Positions 1 through 8,069 of a stretch of 64,000 bases of DNA are shown piece by piece. The notes below the pieces were generated by a model. It saw only the letters and a list, made by a program, of their open reading frames with translations, was not told where the DNA came from and made no database searches. The position numbers and the translations under genes are program-made. The first letter of the stretch is position 1; the number at the start of each line of letters is the position of its first letter. The DNA is from Nonomuraea jabiensis (GTDB lineage Bacteria > Actinomycetota > Actinomycetes > Streptosporangiales > Streptosporangiaceae). The stretch lies in NCBI RefSeq assembly GCF_014204795.1, contig NZ_JACHMB010000001.1, positions 2,790,001-2,854,000 of the forward strand. The letters run 5' to 3'.

Positions 1-416
1 GGCACGCAGTACTGCTTGCCGCCGATCGTGTAGTACGGCGCGAGGTCCTTCGACAGGTCGCCGGACTGGATCGCCTGCTGCCAGATGTCCGTGGTGTCGG
101 CCACCTGCTTCTGCTTGACGATCTCTTCCAGCATCCCCCCGGTCTGCCAGGTGAACAGGTCAGGCTTGACGTTCGTACGGAACGACGCCTTGATGAACGC
201 CTGGTATTGGGCCGAGTCCGTGTATCCCGTCGGCTTCATGCCCAGGCCGATGCTCTGCTTGGACAGGGCGCCCATCTCGTCGAAGTACTTCGTCCAGGCG
301 CCCTTGTCGTTGTACAGGGTCAGCTCGCTCTTCTTCTGCGTCTCGGCGCCGTTTCCGCCGCAGGCGGTCAGGACGAGCGCCGCCACGCCGAGCGTGACCA
401 CACGTGACCGGAACAT
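1..416 (-). CDS. ABC transporter extracellular solute-binding lipoprotein, partial
   Basis: The gene runs off the left edge; 138 residues are visible. It opens with a short signal peptide and a lipobox LTAC with the lipidated Cys at residue 19, followed by a Gly/Asn/Gly linker. The text after it (ELTLYNDKGAWTKYF, later FTWQTGGML) has the style of family 1 sugar-binding proteins, which deliver a sugar to an inner-membrane permease pair. The ATG at 416 is preceded by a strong AAGGAGG ribosome site. It lies 29 bases downstream of the GntR gene on the same strand, so the two are probably cotranscribed and the permease genes should lie beyond the window. Substrate unknown. Confidence 0.85.
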   Translation of the reverse strand, partial: MFRSRVVTLGVAALVLTACGGNGAETQKKSELTLYNDKGAWTKYFDEMGALSKQSIGLGMKPTGYTDSAQYQAFIKASFRTNVKPDLFTWQTGGMLEEIVKQKQVADTTDIWQQAIQSGDLSKDLAPYYTIGGKQYCV

Positions 417-445
417 GGACCGGCCTCCTTGTTTCTTCGGGGGTC

Positions 446-1147
446 TTACATCAGGGGGGATTGCAACCTGTGCTCTATAACCGTCTTGACGTCCACCAGG
501 TGGGCCCGCATGCGCTCCTCGGCCTGCGCCGCGTCGCGTGCCTCGATGGCCTCCAGGATCGCCAGGTGCTCGTCGTAGTCGCGGCGCCGGTCGTCGAAGA
601 TCTGCAGGATCTCCCGCTGCTCGGGCCCGTGGACGGTCAGCAGCGAGTCGACGACCTCGTGCAGCACGCTGTTGCCGGCCAGCCGGGCCGTCGCCCGGTG
701 GAAGGACATGTTCGCGTCGTGCAGGAGGGCGTCGTGGCCGCGCAGGTGCCTGCCCGCCTCTTCGAGCACCCGCTTGAGCGGAGCCAGCTCCTCGGGGTCC
801 GCGTTGTGCGCGGCCATCGCGGCCAGCGGCGGCTCGATCACGATCCGCGCGCCGAGCAGCTCCAGGAGCTGGGCGGCGTGCATCTCGCGCATGTTGGGGT
901 TGGGCAGGACGACCCGTTCGATGTCGGTTCCGACGTAGATGCCGGAGCCGTGCCGCATCTCGATGGCCCCGGTGGCCTCGAGCCTGCGGAGCGCTTCGCG
1001 CAGCGTCGGGGTGGTGACGGCGAAGCGCTGGGAGAGCTCCCTGGTCGAGGGCAGCCTGTCGCCGGGCCGGTGCCCGCCCGTACGGATGAGCTCCAGCATG
1101 CGCTCGGTCAGAGCGTCGGACAGCGTCGGCCGCGTTACCTCGGACAT
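446..1147 (-). CDS. GntR/FadR-family transcriptional regulator
   Basis: The product is 233 aa with an N-terminal GntR winged helix (about residues 10-75, GDRLPSTRELSQRF, then TLREALRRLEATG) and a C-terminal all-helical FCD ligand domain. The FCD metal-type residues are visible as HDANMSFH, EHLAILE and RMRAHL. I chose the ATG at 1147 rather than the in-frame GTG at 1165, because a perfect palindrome sits between them and would otherwise be coding. It probably represses itself and the downstream sugar-binding-protein operon and responds to a small organic acid or sugar acid. The ligand cannot be read from sequence. Confidence 0.85.
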   Translation of the reverse strand: MSEVTRPTLSDALTERMLELIRTGGHRPGDRLPSTRELSQRFAVTTPTLREALRRLEATGAIEMRHGSGIYVGTDIERVVLPNPNMREMHAAQLLELLGARIVIEPPLAAMAAHNADPEELAPLKRVLEEAGRHLRGHDALLHDANMSFHRATARLAGNSVLHEVVDSLLTVHGPEQREILQIFDDRRRDYDEHLAILEAIEARDAAQAEERMRAHLVDVKTVIEHRLQSPLM

Positions 1148-1150
1148 ATC

Positions 1151-1167
1151 AAGTGATCTAATCACTT
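1151..1167. promoter_or_regulatory. palindromic operator candidate of the GntR regulator
   Basis: AAGTGAT and ATCACTT are a perfect 7-bp inverted repeat separated by CTA, placed 3 bases upstream of the regulator's ATG. FadR-family proteins bind short palindromes of this size, so autorepression is the simple reading. The site overlaps where a ribosome site would lie. Confidence 0.6.
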
Positions 1168-1214
1168 ATTCGTGTAGGCGTCTACGCCCATCGAGCGCTC
1201 GCTCCGGGACTTCC

Positions 1215-1739
1215 TCAGCGCTTCAGCAGCTTCATCATGATCTCGACCTGTCCCTTGCGCGAGGTCCGCACCTGCCCCGCCCACTCCTGAACGGCCGGAT
1301 TCGCCCCGCCCGCCACCTCGGCGGCGGCCATCTGCACGGCGTCGTCCTGGTGCGCGATGAGCAGGTTGAGCAGGTCGTGCTCGAAGTTCTTGGACTTCCG
1401 CAGCGCCTGGATCCGCTTGACGTCGGTCTCGGGCATGCCGCCGTGGTGGTCGTGCGCGCCGTTCGGGGGCGTGAGCGGCTGGTCCCAGGAGTGCAGCCAG
1501 CGCAGCATCCGCTCGACCTCGCTCTGCTGCGTGCTGGCGATGGCCGCGGCCAGCGTCCTGAGCTCCGGCGTGGTGGCGCGCTCCGCCCCCACCTTGGCGA
1601 TCTCGATGCCCTGCCGGTGGTGCGGCACCATCATCTGCACGAACATCACGTCCTCGGCGTTGACCGGGGCCTCCTGGACCGGGGCGGGGCCGCAGGCGGT
1701 GATCAGCAGCAGAGCCGCTAAGGCGGGCAGCGCGCGCAT
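1215..1739 (-). CDS. DUF305 family lipoprotein
   Basis: The product is 174 aa with a signal peptide ending in ITAC (Cys at residue 16), so a lipoprotein outside the membrane. The DUF305 four-helix signature is clear: MMVPHHRQGIEIAK near the N-terminus and LLIAHQDDAVQMA near the C-terminus, with a His/Met-rich middle (GAHDHHGGMPETD). DUF305 proteins are ferritin-like bundles often found with copper handling; a metal role is family knowledge, not shown here. A 6-bp inverted repeat (TAGGAA-ACC-TTCCTA, 1746-1760) lies just upstream and could be an operator. Confidence 0.88.
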   Translation of the reverse strand: MRALPALAALLLITACGPAPVQEAPVNAEDVMFVQMMVPHHRQGIEIAKVGAERATTPELRTLAAAIASTQQSEVERMLRWLHSWDQPLTPPNGAHDHHGGMPETDVKRIQALRKSKNFEHDLLNLLIAHQDDAVQMAAAEVAGGANPAVQEWAGQVRTSRKGQVEIMMKLLKR

Positions 1740-1775
1740 TATTGATAGGAAACCTTCCTAAGGGTTTTTGTCAGG

Positions 1776-1928
1776 CTACGTGACTTCGTAGCGCAGGTAA
1801 ACGATCCCCGAGGGGAACGCCCGGGTTTCCAGCACCGGGTCGTCGGGCCGCTCGTCGGCGGTGGGCCAGTAGGCGGACGTGTTCTCGTAGAGGCGCCGGC
1901 CGTACAGGGAGCCGCCCGCGGAACTCAT
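1776..1928 (-). CDS. small hypothetical protein
   Basis: The product is 50 aa, and its ATG overlaps the stop of the upstream phosphotransferase-like gene (TGATG), so it is likely translated by coupling. It is polar, with a tail FPSGIVYLRYEVT, and has no signal peptide or membrane segment. No family recognised. The overlap is the main support for it being real. Confidence 0.5.
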   Translation of the reverse strand: MSSAGGSLYGRRLYENTSAYWPTADERPDDPVLETRAFPSGIVYLRYEVT

Positions 1929-2872
1929 CACCTTCTCGCGAGGAATTCGAGCGCCTGCCCGCTGTGGAACTTCGAGATCCCCAGCATGAACTCCCGCTCC
2001 GGGAAATCGCCGTCCAGCAGCCGGAGCGGCCCCGCGGTGAGCGACAGGTGCTGGGCCAGCCCGTACAGCCTCATCCGGCCCTCGTCCAGCCCGTCGACGC
2101 GCAGCCGCTCGTAATGCTCGTGGAAGCGGATCCGCAGGAAGACGTGCTCCCACTCGACGTCGAAGAACATCGTGCCTTCGATGTCGATCAGCACCGGCCT
2201 GTCGCGGTCGTCCACCAGCACGTGATCAGGGCCGAGCTCCCCCTGGATGAGCCCGTGATCGGCCCGGGGCTCCACGTCCGCGGCCATCTCCCGCAGCGCG
2301 CTCTCGAAGTCCTCCCGGACCGCGCCGATCCGCCCGACCCGTACGGCCGCCTCGTCCAGGTCCCGCAGCGCCTGCTCCAGCACGACCTCGACCGCCGATC
2401 GCCGCCGGGTCCCCTCGACCTTCCCCACCCACGGGGCCCGCTCCCGCCCCATGGCCTCAAGGCTCTGCGCCAGCCGATCCATCACCCGGCCCGCCCGCCC
2501 CGGGTCGTCGCGCAGCAACGCCTCCAGCGTCCCGCCGCGCACGTCCTCGACCACCACGACGTCGCCCGGCCGGTCCACGAGATAGACCTCGGGCACCCGC
2601 ACCCCGAGGCCCCTCAACCGCCCATGGGCAGCCTCAAAAAACCGCAGCCCGGACGCGTGGCCGAACGGCGTCTCCGGGTCGGCGTCCGCCGCGGCGGGCC
2701 AGAAGTCCTCCTCCCGGGACCAGACATAGACGATCGCACCGGGCCCGTCGTCGTCGAACGAGAGCCGATAAACGCCCTTCTTGCTCCCGCCCCGGAGCCG
2801 CTCGACCCCAGCCAGCCGGCGCCCCTTCCCGAACGCCGCACGCGCGATCTCGGCGAACCGCTGACCATCCAT
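1928..2872 (-). CDS. aminoglycoside phosphotransferase-like protein with altered catalytic loop
   Basis: The product is 314 aa and has the APH/choline-kinase fold: a small lobe with RLRGGSKKGVYRLSF and a large lobe with the catalytic region. The usual HGDxxxxN loop reads QGELGPDHVL, and the metal-binding aspartate appears as LIDIEG. The normal catalytic Asp is therefore Glu, so kinase activity is uncertain. This variant loop occurs as a coherent actinobacterial subfamily, so it is probably not decay. I chose the ATG at 2872 and discarded the long N-terminal extension because it lies in another frame of the WD40 gene. Substrate unknown. Confidence 0.75.
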   Translation of the reverse strand: MDGQRFAEIARAAFGKGRRLAGVERLRGGSKKGVYRLSFDDDGPGAIVYVWSREEDFWPAAADADPETPFGHASGLRFFEAAHGRLRGLGVRVPEVYLVDRPGDVVVVEDVRGGTLEALLRDDPGRAGRVMDRLAQSLEAMGRERAPWVGKVEGTRRRSAVEVVLEQALRDLDEAAVRVGRIGAVREDFESALREMAADVEPRADHGLIQGELGPDHVLVDDRDRPVLIDIEGTMFFDVEWEHVFLRIRFHEHYERLRVDGLDEGRMRLYGLAQHLSLTAGPLRLLDGDFPEREFMLGISKFHSGQALEFLARR

Positions 2873-2912
2873 CACATGCCCTTCATCGTGGTGCCACTCA
2901 GCCTGCGCAGCC

Positions 2913-4100
2913 TCAAGAGCCCAGGCTCCACACCCGGATGGTCTTGTCGAGGCCGCTCGAAATGGCGACAGGGGTGCCGTCGCTGCGTTTCCCGATCGCC
3001 AACGCGAATATCGCGCGAGTGTCCCCGGTGAAGGGCCCGCCGACGCGAGCTCCCGTATCCAGGTCCCACACCGACAGGCCGCCACCGTCACCGGAAACGA
3101 TGACCGGGGAGCCGTCGCCTCGCTGCCCGACCGCGACCTCCATGGTGTCGCTCTGGGCGGTGATGGATTCTCCGATGGGCTTGCCGGTGTCCAGGTTCCA
3201 GATCCGGATCGAGCTCTTGGGAGTGCTGCCCTCCTCGGCCGGAGAGCCCGGGATGTCAACGGTGACGGCCACCGGAGTGCCGTCGCCCCGCTTGCCTACG
3301 GCCAGCCCTTCCACCAGGCAGGTGCCGCACCGGCTGAGAGATTTGCTGAGAGGCTTGCCCGTGTTCATGTTCCAGATACGCGCCCTGCCGTTGGTCGCGC
3401 CCGTGACGAACACAGGCGTGCCGTCGCTGCGTCTGCCGGTCACCAGTTGGGTGACCGTGAACGCGAAGGGGTCGACGGACGGCTTGCCGATGAGTTTCCC
3501 CGTGTCCAGGTTCCAGATTTCGACGTCCCTGGTCAGGGCGTCTCCGCTGGAGATGATGACCGGGGTGCCATCGCCGCGCCTGCCGGTCGTCACCGCATGG
3601 ACAAGCCCGTTCCGAGCCTTGAGAGGCTTGCCGATCGGCTTTCCGGTGTTCAGGTCCCAGATCCGTATGTCATCGGCGGCACCGGAGACGATGACCGGGG
3701 TCCCGTCGCTGCGCCTGCCGACGGCGACATCGTAGATCTCACCCTTGTGGCCTTTGAGGGGCTTGCCGAGGGCCTTTCCGGTGTCCAAGTCCCAGATCCG
3801 CACCGTCTTGTCGTAGCCGGCGGAGACGATGACCGGAGTGCCGTCACTGCGCTTGCCCACCGCCACCGCCTCCACCCGGGCTGTGTGCCCTTTGAGGGGC
3901 TTGCCGACGGGCGTGCCAAGGGGAGGGACATTTATCCGCGACAAGGCGGCCGCAGCCGTACCGGTCTGCGCGCCGGACGCGAGGCGGAAGTCGCTTCCCA
4001 CTGCCGGATTGAGCAATCCGACGATCATCAACGCGCCCATTGCGATCGCCTTGGCCGGCGCGCTGCGGCTTCCCATGCCCGTACTCCCAAAGTTGATCAT
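2913..4100 (-). CDS. secreted or membrane-anchored seven-bladed WD40 protein
   Basis: The product is 395 aa. After an N-terminal hydrophobic segment (AIAMGALMIVGLL) come seven repeats of about 45-50 residues, each with a GKRSDGTPVIVS-like inner strand and an IWDLDTGK-like end, enough for one closed beta-propeller. Such propellers are protein-interaction platforms with no catalytic role. The start overlaps the stop of the upstream methyltransferase (ATGA), so translation is coupled. A later Met at about residue 9 is also possible. Partner unknown. Confidence 0.8.
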   Translation of the reverse strand: MINFGSTGMGSRSAPAKAIAMGALMIVGLLNPAVGSDFRLASGAQTGTAAAALSRINVPPLGTPVGKPLKGHTARVEAVAVGKRSDGTPVIVSAGYDKTVRIWDLDTGKALGKPLKGHKGEIYDVAVGRRSDGTPVIVSGAADDIRIWDLNTGKPIGKPLKARNGLVHAVTTGRRGDGTPVIISSGDALTRDVEIWNLDTGKLIGKPSVDPFAFTVTQLVTGRRSDGTPVFVTGATNGRARIWNMNTGKPLSKSLSRCGTCLVEGLAVGKRGDGTPVAVTVDIPGSPAEEGSTPKSSIRIWNLDTGKPIGESITAQSDTMEVAVGQRGDGSPVIVSGDGGGLSVWDLDTGARVGGPFTGDTRAIFALAIGKRSDGTPVAISSGLDKTIRVWSLGS

Positions 4101-4723
4101 CCAGATCGCCGCAACGTCAGCGACTGGAACCGAAGTTCGTCAGATCCCACGGTGTGGAAATCCACCACCTCGAAAGCCTTGCGTGCGTACTCCTGGAGCT
4201 GCTCATCGCTGCGGAAGGAGAAGAACCGAGGAGGACGGTGATCGTCCTCCTCGAAGGGACCCTCGCCCGTCAGGCTGCCCCCGCCGTACACGCCGAGAAA
4301 GAAGAGGCCACCGGGCCGCATCAGCGTGTGGATCGCCTCCATCACCGCCGGAAGGTCGCTGTTGGGCACATGCAGCAGGCAGTTCATCGCGTACACCGCG
4401 TCGAACGAACCAGGCGCGAAATCGAGGCCCAGAAAGTCCATGACATGGGCTTCGACGCCCTTCTCCCGGCAGAGCGCCACCATGGCAGGCGACAGATCGA
4501 CGGCCACGACCTCCAGGCCGTTTTCCTGAAAGTACACGCTGTCCTGGCCCGTTCCGGCGCCGATTTCCAGCAGCCGTCCGCAACGGTCGCCCTGCAGCCG
4601 GCTCAGGAACGCCTCCCGCTCCGCCAGCTTCCACTGGGTCTTGCCCATGGCATCACGTCGCTGGGCGCCATCGTCATATGCCGTTCGGAGGGGGCCGATC
4701 ACGTCGTCGTAGCGCGCGCTCAT
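4097..4723 (-). CDS. class I SAM-dependent methyltransferase
   Basis: The product is 208 aa with a Rossmann-type methyltransferase core. Motif I is LLEIGAGTGQDSVYF (about residues 45-60), the acidic residue after beta-2 lies in VVAVDLSPAMV, motif II region is FDAVYAMNCLLHV, and motif III is LMRPGGLFFLGVYGG. I chose the ATG at 4723; earlier in-frame sequence has no start with a ribosome site. It overlaps the WD40 gene by four bases. Small-molecule substrates are typical of this type but cannot be named. Confidence 0.85.
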   Translation of the reverse strand: MSARYDDVIGPLRTAYDDGAQRRDAMGKTQWKLAEREAFLSRLQGDRCGRLLEIGAGTGQDSVYFQENGLEVVAVDLSPAMVALCREKGVEAHVMDFLGLDFAPGSFDAVYAMNCLLHVPNSDLPAVMEAIHTLMRPGGLFFLGVYGGGSLTGEGPFEEDDHRPPRFFSFRSDEQLQEYARKAFEVVDFHTVGSDELRFQSLTLRRSG

Positions 4724-4852
4724 CGCGCCATGATGCCCTACAAGGGATCTTCGACAACAGGCACCCGCCAGACGCTCAGAAGCCCTCCCGGATCCGCCGA
4801 GAGGTGACCCGTCGCGATCTTCCAGTGATCCGCGAACGGCACAATCTCCCGC

Positions 4853-5356
4853 ATGCTGTTCCGCCTTTCGGCACTTCCAGGCCTGACCATATGCATGGTG
4901 GCCGCGCTCACGGCGTGTACCGCGGCGCCCGCTTCCTCGCCCTCCGCTACCCCTAGCGTCCGGCAGGCGGCTCAGCCGACCCCCTCCCCCTCCGAGGTCA
5001 GCCTTCCAGCCGGCGTGCACCGATATCACGCCACCGAACTGAGGCCGGGCGACTGCATCGATCCCCTACCTGACAACTTCATGGTGACGGTCGTTCCATG
5101 CGATCGGCCGCATGTGGCGGAATTCGCCACTATCTACGTCATCCCTGATGGTCCGTATCCGGGGATGGGGGATATGCAGCGCCTGACAGAGAACGGGTGC
5201 ACGCCGAGAATGCGACTGGTGGAGAAGCGAAAGGACGAGGTCGCCGTGGGCGGCCTGGCGCCTTCGGCGGAAGACTGGCCTCGGTACAGGACGATTTACT
5301 GTCTCGCGATCGCCGTCGGCCAAGGATCGTCACTGGTTGGGCGGGTCATTATGTAG
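4853..5356 (+). CDS. lipoprotein with septum-formation-type domain
   Basis: The product is 167 aa with a signal peptide ending LTAC (Cys at residue 22) and a Ser/Pro/Thr-rich linker to about residue 50. The folded part has the pattern of the actinobacterial septum formation domain: LRPGDCIDP, then VPCDRPHVAEF, with paired Cys residues. Proteins with this domain are surface lipoproteins; a direct role in division is not established for most. It stands alone, divergent from the methyltransferase. Confidence 0.65.
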   Translation: MLFRLSALPGLTICMVAALTACTAAPASSPSATPSVRQAAQPTPSPSEVSLPAGVHRYHATELRPGDCIDPLPDNFMVTVVPCDRPHVAEFATIYVIPDGPYPGMGDMQRLTENGCTPRMRLVEKRKDEVAVGGLAPSAEDWPRYRTIYCLAIAVGQGSSLVGRVIM

Positions 5357-5691
5357 TGCAATATGTCGCCCTATTACAACAGCGCCGACCAGCTCGGCCA
5401 GATCGCGCCTACATCAGCCACCTCAGCGCATACGTCACCGACGACCTACCCCGCCAGCCCGTCCCGTCCGATCCCCTCCTGAAAGAAGTCGACTGCACGT
5501 GGCAGGGTGACGAGGACGCTGAGCAGGGCGGCGGTCCCCCGCTGGGCGTCGCCCGGCCCGCCGTTCGCTGCGCGGCTCGCGCGGCCGCTGTGAGCGGGGC
5601 GACTGTGAGCGGGCGGCTGTGAGCGGGCGGCTGCGAACGGGCGGCTGCGAACGGGCGGCCTGAAGCGGGGGGACTGTGAGCGGCGGCCGTC
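5357..5691. other. intergenic stretch without a supported gene
   Basis: No supported coding region in 335 bp between two convergent genes. The right-hand third is a G-rich tandem repeat (listed separately), which may act as the transcription stop for both neighbours. Confidence 0.5.
5590..5690. repeat. imperfect 14-bp G-rich tandem repeat
   Basis: About seven imperfect copies of a unit like GAGCGGGCGGCTGT or GAACGGGCGGCTGC lie between the convergent septum-domain lipoprotein and the response regulator. The strand asymmetry (G-rich on +) is strong. It looks like slippage-generated filler, and copy number may vary between strains. Confidence 0.7.
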
Positions 5692-6543
5692 CTATGAGGC
5701 GTCGTGGACGACCAGCGCCAGCTGGACGCGGTTGTCCAGACCCGCCTTGGTGAGGATGCGGGAGATGTAGCCCTTGACCGTGCCCACGCTCATGTGCAGC
5801 TCGCCGGCGATGACGGCGTTGGTCTTGCCCTGCCCGACCGCGAGCGCCACCTCCCGCTCGCGGTCGCTGAGCGCCGACAGCACCCGCCGGGCGTCGGCGC
5901 GCCGCCGGTTGTCCTCCTCGGGCACCAGGTGGGCGATCAGCCGCCGGGTGACGCTCGGCGACAGGCTGGGCTCGCCGGCGGCGACGCGCCGGATCGCCTC
6001 GACGATCCCCTCGGGCGGCGTGTCCTTCAACAGGAACCCGCTGGCTCCCGCCCGCAGCGCCCGGAACACGTGCTCGTCGGCGTCGAACGTGGTCAGGATG
6101 ATGACCTCCGGCGCATCCTGGCGGGCGCGCAGCCTGCGGGTCGCGTCGATGCCGTCGACGCCGGCCATCCGGATGTCCATCAGCACCACGTCGGGAGAGT
6201 GCTCGCCGACCGCGGCCTGGACCTGCGCACCGTCGGCCACCGCACCCACCACCTGGAGGTCGGGCGCGCCCTTGAGCATCAGCGTCAGCCCGGTACGGAC
6301 GAGCGCGTCGTCGTCGACGATGAGCACCCGGATCGCGACGGCCGCACTCCCGGGCCCGCCGAGCGGCGCACCCGCAACCCCACTCACGGGCACACCCGCA
6401 GACCCACTCCCAGGCCGCCCCGGAGACCCACCCATGGGCGCACCCCCAGCCCCACTCACGGGCGGACCCGCGGACCCACTCACCGGCCCGCTCAACGGCT
6501 CACTCATGGCGCCGCTCACCGGCCCGCTCACCGGCTCACTCAT
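5692..6543 (-). CDS. NarL/FixJ-family two-component response regulator
   Basis: The receiver domain starts IRVLIVDDDALVRTGL, with the phosphoacceptor Asp in VVLMDIRM, Thr in IILTTFDAD and Lys in FLLKDTPP. The C-terminal LuxR helix-turn-helix reads SDREREVALAVGQGKTNAVI then MSVGTVKGYISRIL. The start is uncertain: ATG 6543 overlaps the kinase stop and would add about 70 residues of Gly/Ser/Pro/Val-rich repeats (VSGP, MSEP, GGSPG) ahead of the receiver; several internal ATG/GTG codons could begin it later. It is cotranscribed with the histidine kinase and is its obvious partner. Confidence 0.9.
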   Translation of the reverse strand: MSEPVSGPVSGAMSEPLSGPVSGSAGPPVSGAGGAPMGGSPGRPGSGSAGVPVSGVAGAPLGGPGSAAVAIRVLIVDDDALVRTGLTLMLKGAPDLQVVGAVADGAQVQAAVGEHSPDVVLMDIRMAGVDGIDATRRLRARQDAPEVIILTTFDADEHVFRALRAGASGFLLKDTPPEGIVEAIRRVAAGEPSLSPSVTRRLIAHLVPEEDNRRRADARRVLSALSDREREVALAVGQGKTNAVIAGELHMSVGTVKGYISRILTKAGLDNRVQLALVVHDAS

Positions 6544-7906
6544 GGGGCCGCTCACGTGGCCATGGTAGCCGCGCCGCCAGCCGGAACCCGCCGCCGTCAG
6601 TGCTTCCCCGTTCCAGGCGCCCACCCGCCAGCGACACCCGTTCCTCCAACCCTGCCAGCCCGGCTCCACCCCCGGTCGTGGCCAGCTCCACCGCCGCCTC
6701 CCACCCGGCAGGCAGCGGGTTGCGTACCTCGACCGTCAACTCACCACCGGCCGCGCCGGAGACCACGACGGTGACGGGCCGGCCGGGCGCGTGCTTGCGC
6801 GCGTTGGTCAGCCCCTCCTGCACGACGCGGTACGCGGTGCGCCGGGTCGCCTCCGGCAGATCGGCGAAACGTACGTCGTTCTCGTCCAGCTCGATGCGCA
6901 TCCCGGCCCGCCGCGACTCCTCCACCAGCGGTGCGAGCCCGGTCAGCGGGAGCTCGGCCGACGGGCTCTCGCGCAGCACGGAGATGACCGCGCGCAGCTC
7001 CTGCAGCGCCTGGTGGGCGCTGGTCCGGATCACCCCGGCCGCCTCGGCGACCTCGTCCGGCCTGGCACCGGCATTGAACTCCAGCGCTCCGGCGTGCACC
7101 GCCAGCAGCGACAGCCGGTGGGCGAGCACGTCGTGCATCTCGCGGGCGATGCCGAGGCGTTCGGAGCGGCGGGCCTCCTCCGCGCGCAGCCGCTGGTCGG
7201 CTTCGGCGCGGCGGGCCCGTTCCGCCAGTGACGCCAGCAGCTCCCGCCGGGTCCTGGCCAGGATGCCCCAGCCGGTGATCGCCCCGCCGAACAGCACGCC
7301 GACCAGCGCCCACACCGGGTACGGCGCCAGCCCGGGCGGCCGCCACGCGAACCTGACCAGCGTCGCCGCCACCCAAGCCGCCCCCACCGCGACAGCCGCG
7401 GGCGGTCGCCGGTACAGCGCCGCGACAAGCGCGGCGATCCCCGCGGCCACCGACGCAGCCGCGGCGGGGACAGACAGCGCGATGACAACCAGCGAGGCAG
7501 CCACCGGCCACCGCCGGCACAGCCACAATCCCACGCACGCCAGGACCCCACCGCCCACGTCGGCCCACAGGTACCAGCCCGGCGTCCCCGGGACCAGATC
7601 CCCCCAGACCACCGCACCGGCCCCGGCCACGGCAAGCACGATGCCACCGGCTCCAACCGCCCAGTCACGCCGCGAACCCCGCCGCCCACCCACCCCCGAA
7701 CCCCAGCCGCCCGCAACCGCGCCACCGCCCGCAGCCGCGCGACCCCGTCCCAGCCCGTCATCGCCCACAGCCGCGCGCTCCCCTCCCGGGCCGTCGTCGT
7801 CTGCGGCTGCGCGATCCCGCCCCGAACCGTCGTCGTCCGCGGTGTCTCCGTGCCTCCGGGGTCCGCCGTCGCGACGGCCCCCGTCCCTCCCCTGTGCTTC
7901 GAACAC
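6536..7906 (-). CDS. sensor histidine kinase, NarL-type (HisKA_3)
   Basis: The product is up to 456 aa. After a low-complexity N-terminus (three tandem DDDG-x-RAAA-like units, residues 20-65) come about five to six hydrophobic helices to residue 210, a helix rich in Arg/Glu, then the dimerisation/phosphoacceptor helix with MHDVLAHRLSLLAVHAGAL. The ATPase domain has VVQEGLTNARKHAPGRP (N box) and GAGLAGLEERVSLAGG (G box). The stop overlaps the response regulator start. The GTG at 7906 is the longest start and a later one is possible. The signal is unknown; there is no large extracytoplasmic domain, which suggests membrane sensing. Confidence 0.9.
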   Translation of the reverse strand: MFEAQGRDGGRRDGGPRRHGDTADDDGSGRDRAAADDDGPGGERAAVGDDGLGRGRAAAGGGAVAGGWGSGVGGRRGSRRDWAVGAGGIVLAVAGAGAVVWGDLVPGTPGWYLWADVGGGVLACVGLWLCRRWPVAASLVVIALSVPAAAASVAAGIAALVAALYRRPPAAVAVGAAWVAATLVRFAWRPPGLAPYPVWALVGVLFGGAITGWGILARTRRELLASLAERARRAEADQRLRAEEARRSERLGIAREMHDVLAHRLSLLAVHAGALEFNAGARPDEVAEAAGVIRTSAHQALQELRAVISVLRESPSAELPLTGLAPLVEESRRAGMRIELDENDVRFADLPEATRRTAYRVVQEGLTNARKHAPGRPVTVVVSGAAGGELTVEVRNPLPAGWEAAVELATTGGGAGLAGLEERVSLAGGRLERGSTDGGGFRLAARLPWPRERPHE

Positions 7907-8069
7907 AACCGCAGATCGTATCCGCCGACCTTACGCTTGGTAAGCAACGAAGGTCACCATCGTCGCCCCACCATGGCAACCAAAGTCACCACCCGGAAGC
8001 GACCGAAGAGGCCACGGACCGGCCTGGCGGCAGCAGCGCGCCGCACCCGCCGCGGGAGACCGTAGGCGC

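Noticed and set aside
7973..8065. A 30-residue basic open frame (MATKVTTRKRPKRPRTG...)
   Set aside because: It fits the gap before the membrane protein but has no clear ribosome site or family; its composition is what GC-rich noncoding DNA gives.
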